Positions 60,912 through 64,000 of a stretch of 64,000 bases of DNA are shown in pieces. The DNA is from VXYL01 sp965208525. Lineage in GTDB: Bacteria > Pseudomonadota > Gammaproteobacteria > Pseudomonadales > Azotimanducaceae. The DNA lies in NCBI GenBank assembly GCA_965208525.1, contig OZ242340.1:4278001-4342000 (forward strand), given 5' to 3'. The position numbers and the translations under genes were made by a program. Below the pieces are notes generated by a model. The model saw only the letters and a list, made by a program, of their open reading frames with translations, did no database searches and was not told the DNA's origin. Position 1 is the stretch's first letter. Each line of letters starts with the position of its first letter.

Positions 60912-62138
60912 TCACTCCCCAAATCGGGGCAACTGGCGTCTCGGCACCAGCCATGTGTGGCCGAGCTGCTCGAACAGGGCGCCTTCGCGGGTGAGGCAGT
61001 GCTTGCGGACTTCGTTCAGCACCCGTGCGGCGGCGGTTTCGGTCCAGAACCATTCTTCGAGGCCCACGACATCAGTTGCCCGGCCCGGCTGGGCGGTTAC
61101 CGACTCGTTGTAGTACGCCTTCAGGTCCTCGGTTGCCATCTTCAGGGCCATGCCGAGGGACACGCTCGGCACGGGATTCGGCGGCTCCTCGCCCTTGGCG
61201 AAAGCGGCTACGAAGTCGATCACCGCGTCGGGAGCGAGGCCGGTGGAATCGGCGGTCGTGCGCCCGCGCAGTTGCACCGCCCCTTCGTACCAGTCGCGCA
61301 AGCCCGCCGCCTCGGCCCGAAACGCACGCAAGAGTTCGCTCTGACCGTCGAGGGCATCGACGCTCGTGGCGAAGCTGACCGGGCACGCCAGCGGCACCTC
61401 GGGCGCCGTTCCCTCAGGTTCGTCGTCCGGGAAGTCCTCCAGCACGGGCCCATGCGTACGTTCGAGAAGGTGGAGCGCCATCCGCAGCACGCGCTTCTGG
61501 AAGGAGGGATTGCCGGGCGCACCCACGGGACGTCCGAGCTCGAACGGCACCCACAGCGCCCGCGGTGGCTGAATGCGCTCGGTGTGGTCTCGAATCAGGC
61601 TGATTTGCGTGGTGGCGATGCCGGCCCGTTCCAGGTAGTGCGCAAGCGCGCCAACGGCACGCGTGCAGGCCGGTCAGACAGGCACCAGCAGGGCGGCATC
61701 GACGCCATCGGCCCGCATGTCTTGGGCGAGTTCCGCGGCACGGGGCTCGAGGCCGTCGAGCTTCCCGATCGCGCCCATGAAGGAGTAGTGGCGCGAGGCG
61801 ACGCCGCCGATTTCTCCCGCCTGGCCCAGTTCGCGCAGTCGGTCGAGCGGCAGCACCACGTTCCAGTCGAGCTGGAAGCCGGTTCTGTCGAAGTTGGTCG
61901 AGACGTGGCTCATCACCAAGTCATTGGCTGGCGTGTCCGCAGGAATCACCCGATAGTCCGGGCTCCCCGGCGTGATGGGCAGATCGCCGCGCCGGTGCAG
62001 TCCCGCAGTCGAAACCAACGCCACCTTGCGCTGCGTCATCGGCGGCCCCGCCACCCACGGCGCGGTCTCGAATGTCGGACACGGCATGTCCAGAAAGTGC
62101 TTCTGCAGGCGAGGCGACAAGCGTTCGAGTGCAACCAT
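60912..62138 (-). CDS. GrdB-like glycine/sarcosine/betaine reductase family selenoprotein (UGA155 read as Sec)
   Basis: Reads as one 408-residue protein if TGA at 61676-61674 is selenocysteine: DAALLVPV-U-PACTRAVGALAHYLERAGI. The U-x-x-C placement and flanks match the selenoprotein B family of glycine, sarcosine, betaine and D-proline reductases, which attack C-N bonds with a selenolate. N-terminal half: RKVALVSTAGLHRRGDLPIT, DLVMSHVSTNFDRTGFQLDW. After Sec: RPPRALWVPFELGRPVGAP-type segment with GAPGNPSFQKRVLRMALHLL. Both sides of TGA keep the same frame, and a long hairpin follows it. ATG 62138 has AAGGAG upstream. Aerobic relatives of unknown substrate exist. Confidence 0.88.
61641..61667 (-). 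promoter_or_regulatory. predicted bacterial SECIS hairpin of the GrdB-like selenoprotein
   Basis: After UGA and 6 bases, UGCACGCGUGCC pairs with GGCGCGCUUGCG around a GUU apical loop: 12 positions with one C-U mismatch and two G-U pairs. The loop begins 19 bases after UGA, matching the spacing of E. coli fdhF and of the UGSC hairpin in this window. Confidence 0.75.
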
Positions 62139-62169
62139 GTCAAATCGCTCCTTCGCGGTTGGCTGAGCG

Positions 62170-62793
62170 TCAAGCCAGGGTGGCGGCCAGCGTGTTGTCC
62201 AGCTCGTTGGCGCGGGTGAGGGCGGGGCGGGCCGCAAGCAGGGCGAGGTATCTCTCGAAGGCCGGGCGTGGGGCGACGGTGTGCACCACGTTCATGCTCC
62301 AGTTGAGGTTGGCACCCACATAGACATCGGCGGCCGAAAATGCCTCTCCGGCGATGTGCGTGGAGGCTTCGAGCGTGTGTTCGAGGGTGTCGAGCACTCG
62401 GTCGAGAGTGCCGTATCCGACCATGCCTTGCTGCTCAGCGGAGATTTCGACGCCCAGCATCTTGTTGACCGTTGCCGCCTCGAACGGGCCGGCGCAGAAG
62501 AAGAGCCAGCGGTAATAGGCGCCTCGGCTGGCCGGCGACGGGGCGAGGCCCGCGTCCGGGAAGGCATCGGCGAGGTAGGCGCAAATGGCGGCGGCTTCGG
62601 TCACGACCACATCGCCGTGCCGGATCGCCGGCACCTTGGCCATGGGATTGACGGCACGGTAGTCCTCCGAGCGGATGTTGTCGTCGAAGGTCAGCACCTG
62701 CACGTCGTAGGCGGTGCCGGTCTCTTCGAGCATCCAGCGGGCGATCCGGCCCCGTGACATGGGATTCGTGTAGAAGGTGAGGTCGGTGGGCAT
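62170..62793 (-). CDS. glutathione S-transferase family protein
   Basis: A 207-residue GST. LTFYTNPMSRGRIARWMLEE carries the catalytic Ser/Asn position, AVNPMAKVPAIRHGDVVVTE has the cis-Pro, and TEAAAICAYLADAFPDAG binds glutathione. The C-terminal domain has GEAFSAADVYVGANLNWSM. ATG 62793 gives the usual N-terminus. It precedes the GrdB-like selenoprotein by 31 bases; thiol supply to it is speculative. Confidence 0.88.
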   Translation of the reverse strand: MPTDLTFYTNPMSRGRIARWMLEETGTAYDVQVLTFDDNIRSEDYRAVNPMAKVPAIRHGDVVVTEAAAICAYLADAFPDAGLAPSPASRGAYYRWLFFCAGPFEAATVNKMLGVEISAEQQGMVGYGTLDRVLDTLEHTLEASTHIAGEAFSAADVYVGANLNWSMNVVHTVAPRPAFERYLALLAARPALTRANELDNTLAATLA

Positions 62794-62888
62794 GGCTTGA
62801 GTCCGCTTTGGCTGTGGCGAAAGCGTAGCAAAGCGCGTTTGCCGATGATGTAGGCTGCCTCGTATCTTCCTTTGGGCTGGACCAAACC

Positions 62889-63323
62889 ATGAGCGAACTG
62901 GCGAAAGCGACCACCGCCACCATCGTCCCGACACTGCGCTACCAAGACGCCCATGCAGCGATCGAGTGGCTGGAGCGCGCCTTCGGCTTCCATCGACACT
63001 TCGTCGTGGAGGATGGCGAGGGCGGCGTGGCCCATGCTCAGCTCACGTTCGGCAACGGCATGATCATGCTGTCCTCCGCCCACGACGACGAGTTCGGCCA
63101 GATGCAACGGCCACTTGCGTCCAAGGAAGCGCCAGTGTCGCAGAGTCCCTACATCATCGTCACCGACGTCGATGCGCACCACGCACGCGCGCTGGCTGCC
63201 GGCGCGGTGATCGTGATGGAACCGGAAGACAAGGACTACGGCGGTCGCGGCTACGGCTGTCGCGACCTCGAAGGCAATCTGTGGAGCTTCGGCAGCTACG
63301 ACCCTTGGCAGGACGAAGCCTGA
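62889..63323 (+). CDS. VOC family protein (bleomycin-resistance/PhnB-like)
   Basis: A 144-residue protein: TIVPTLRYQDAHAAIEWLER, AFGFHRHFVVEDGEGGVAHA, QLTFGNGMIMLSSAHDDEFG, YIIVTDVDAHHARALAAGAV and CRDLEGNLWSFGSYDPW. This pattern is that of the PhnB/YdeM-like VOC subfamily. ATG 62889. Divergent from the GST gene. Confidence 0.86.
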   Translation: MSELAKATTATIVPTLRYQDAHAAIEWLERAFGFHRHFVVEDGEGGVAHAQLTFGNGMIMLSSAHDDEFGQMQRPLASKEAPVSQSPYIIVTDVDAHHARALAAGAVIVMEPEDKDYGGRGYGCRDLEGNLWSFGSYDPWQDEA

Positions 63324-63330
63324 CCGGCTA

Positions 63331-63420
63331 GAGCCCTCAGCCGGGGAGCGCGAGGGGCCTGCCCCTCGCATGAAAGAGCCCTCAGCCGGGGAGCGCGAGG
63401 GGCCTGCCTCTCGCATGGAA
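63331..63420. repeat. 45-bp unit in two tandem copies
   Basis: GAGCCCTCAGCCGGGGAGCG...GCCCCTCGCATGAAA (63331-63375) is repeated with few changes at 63376-63420. It is the inverted form of the CTCTAGCGAGGGG...GGCTGAAGGCTC units at 14550-14637 and 13625-13729. Confidence 0.85.
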
Positions 63421-63640
63421 CAGTACTGCCCAATGCGTTGATAAACCGAGGATGCTGCTCGAAGTCGAGTCCACACGAACGTACCGGCCGGATGGCGCCG
63501 TGAGAAGCGTCTCGGAGTGAGGGCCCATCACGCTCCTCCCGCCGAAGGCGAAGCAACCAGGGGCCGGAAGCTGCAACCAGCCCTCACCCCGCGAGACGGG
63601 CCCCGTCAGACGGCGAAGAAAGCTGCCCTGTTCTCCGCTC
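63414..63640 (-). repeat. dispersed repeat family A, copy 4
   Basis: Reverse-oriented copy next to the tandem repeat: CATGGAACAGTACTGCCC tail, CGTACCGGCCGGATGGCGCC, CGCTCCTCCCGCCGAAGGCG and CCCCGCGAGACGGGCCCC. It fills most of the 382 bases between the VOC and ankyrin genes; no gene seen. Confidence 0.85.
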
Positions 63641-63705
63641 GTCGGCGGTTCGGCGCCCTCGGCGGGATGAAAGGCTCGCAGGCAAGAGCTCAGCGTGTTA
63701 CGCGG

Positions 63706-64000
63706 CTAAGGATTCTCCGCGGGTTCGAGCCCCAACAGTTCGCGCACCGCATCGGAGCGGTCGGTGGTGACGGCTACCTGTTTCGGCGTTATGCCGTTGG
63801 CGTCCACGAGATCGGGGTCGGCGCCGCGTTCAAGCAGCCATCGCACCACGTCCGGGAAGTCGTCGCGCACTGCCATGTGCAGCAGGCTCGTCGGCTCGGC
63901 GTCGTACACGGGAAAGAGGTCGTTGACCCGTCCGTGAAGTTCGGCTTCGAGCCGGTCCAGCAGCTTGAAGTGCGCGAGATGGAGGAGGTTGTAGTCGGCG
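63706..64000 (-). CDS. ankyrin-repeat protein, C-terminal part (runs off window)
   Basis: The minus strand reads in from the right edge through at least two ankyrin repeats: YNLLHLAHFKLLDRLEAELH, SLLHMAVRDDFPDVVRWLLE, RGADPDLVDANGITPKQVAV, ending DAVRELLGLEPAENP. Ankyrin repeats mediate protein binding. The start and most repeats are outside the window, so size and localisation are unknown. Confidence 0.8.
   Translation of the reverse strand, partial: ADYNLLHLAHFKLLDRLEAELHGRVNDLFPVYDAEPTSLLHMAVRDDFPDVVRWLLERGADPDLVDANGITPKQVAVTTDRSDAVRELLGLEPAENP

Overview
The window is GC-rich (roughly 65%), densely coded DNA from a bacterial chromosome, most likely an uncultivated gammaproteobacterium. 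The reasons are the gene types and orders: a SUF iron-sulfur operon ending in sufT and sufE, aroQ-accB-prmA followed by purH and purD, DsbD, DUF2333, the ubiquinone enzyme Coq7, and the rubrerythrin / Fe-S oxidoreductase / DUF3501 trio. Many CoA-transferase, VOC, TauD, phytanoyl-CoA dioxygenase, luciferase-like and GST genes suggest a metabolically broad, possibly host-associated or marine organism (inference). No tRNA, rRNA or CRISPR was seen.

Layout. 0-4 kb: end of an acyl-CoA dehydrogenase, a luciferase-like monooxygenase, a GST and an acyl-CoA ligase. 4.2-10.5 kb: sufBCDS-A-T-E, with a 177-bp foldback element between sufA and sufT. 11.1-16.3 kb (minus): a tightly coupled five-gene operon with a UGSC-type selenoprotein (in-frame UGA read as Sec), an uncharacterised partner, an alpha/beta hydrolase and two glycosyltransferase-like proteins. 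16.9-25.2 kb: phytase-like lipoprotein, Gfo/Idh-aldo/keto reductase fusion, RDD protein, oligopeptidase B, isochorismatase-fold hydrolase, SDR. 25.5-30.3 kb: LigD/Ku end joining with a MerR-TPR protein and DUF1801. 30.6-34.7 kb: phosphatase, CoA-transferase and proton pyrophosphatase. 35.1-41.9 kb (minus): operon of lipoprotein, PcuC, DUF2333, sulfatase and a PHP-SMC-like TrlF ATPase. 42.1-49.4 kb: dsbD, aroQ, accB (no accC), prmA, a PurH lacking its transformylase half, purD, a double cyclic-nucleotide-domain protein, coq7. 49.7-55.8 kb: DUF3501 trio, MATE and EamA transporters, Nudix, DJ-1/PfpI. 55.9-64 kb: a PurE variant, several dioxygenase/VOC/CoA-transferase genes, a second selenoprotein (glycine reductase GrdB-like, in-frame UGA) between a VOC gene and a GST gene, and an ankyrin protein leaving the window.

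Two themes stand out. First, two separate selenoproteins each carry, directly after the UGA, a hairpin with a GU-containing apical loop 18-19 nt downstream, the geometry of a bacterial SECIS; the genome should therefore encode SelA, SelB, SelC and SelD. Second, intergenic space is filled with several families of palindromic and dispersed repeats, some of which run in frame into genes (alpha/beta hydrolase, UGSC protein, PcuC, glycosyltransferase), adding peptide segments instead of destroying the reading frame.
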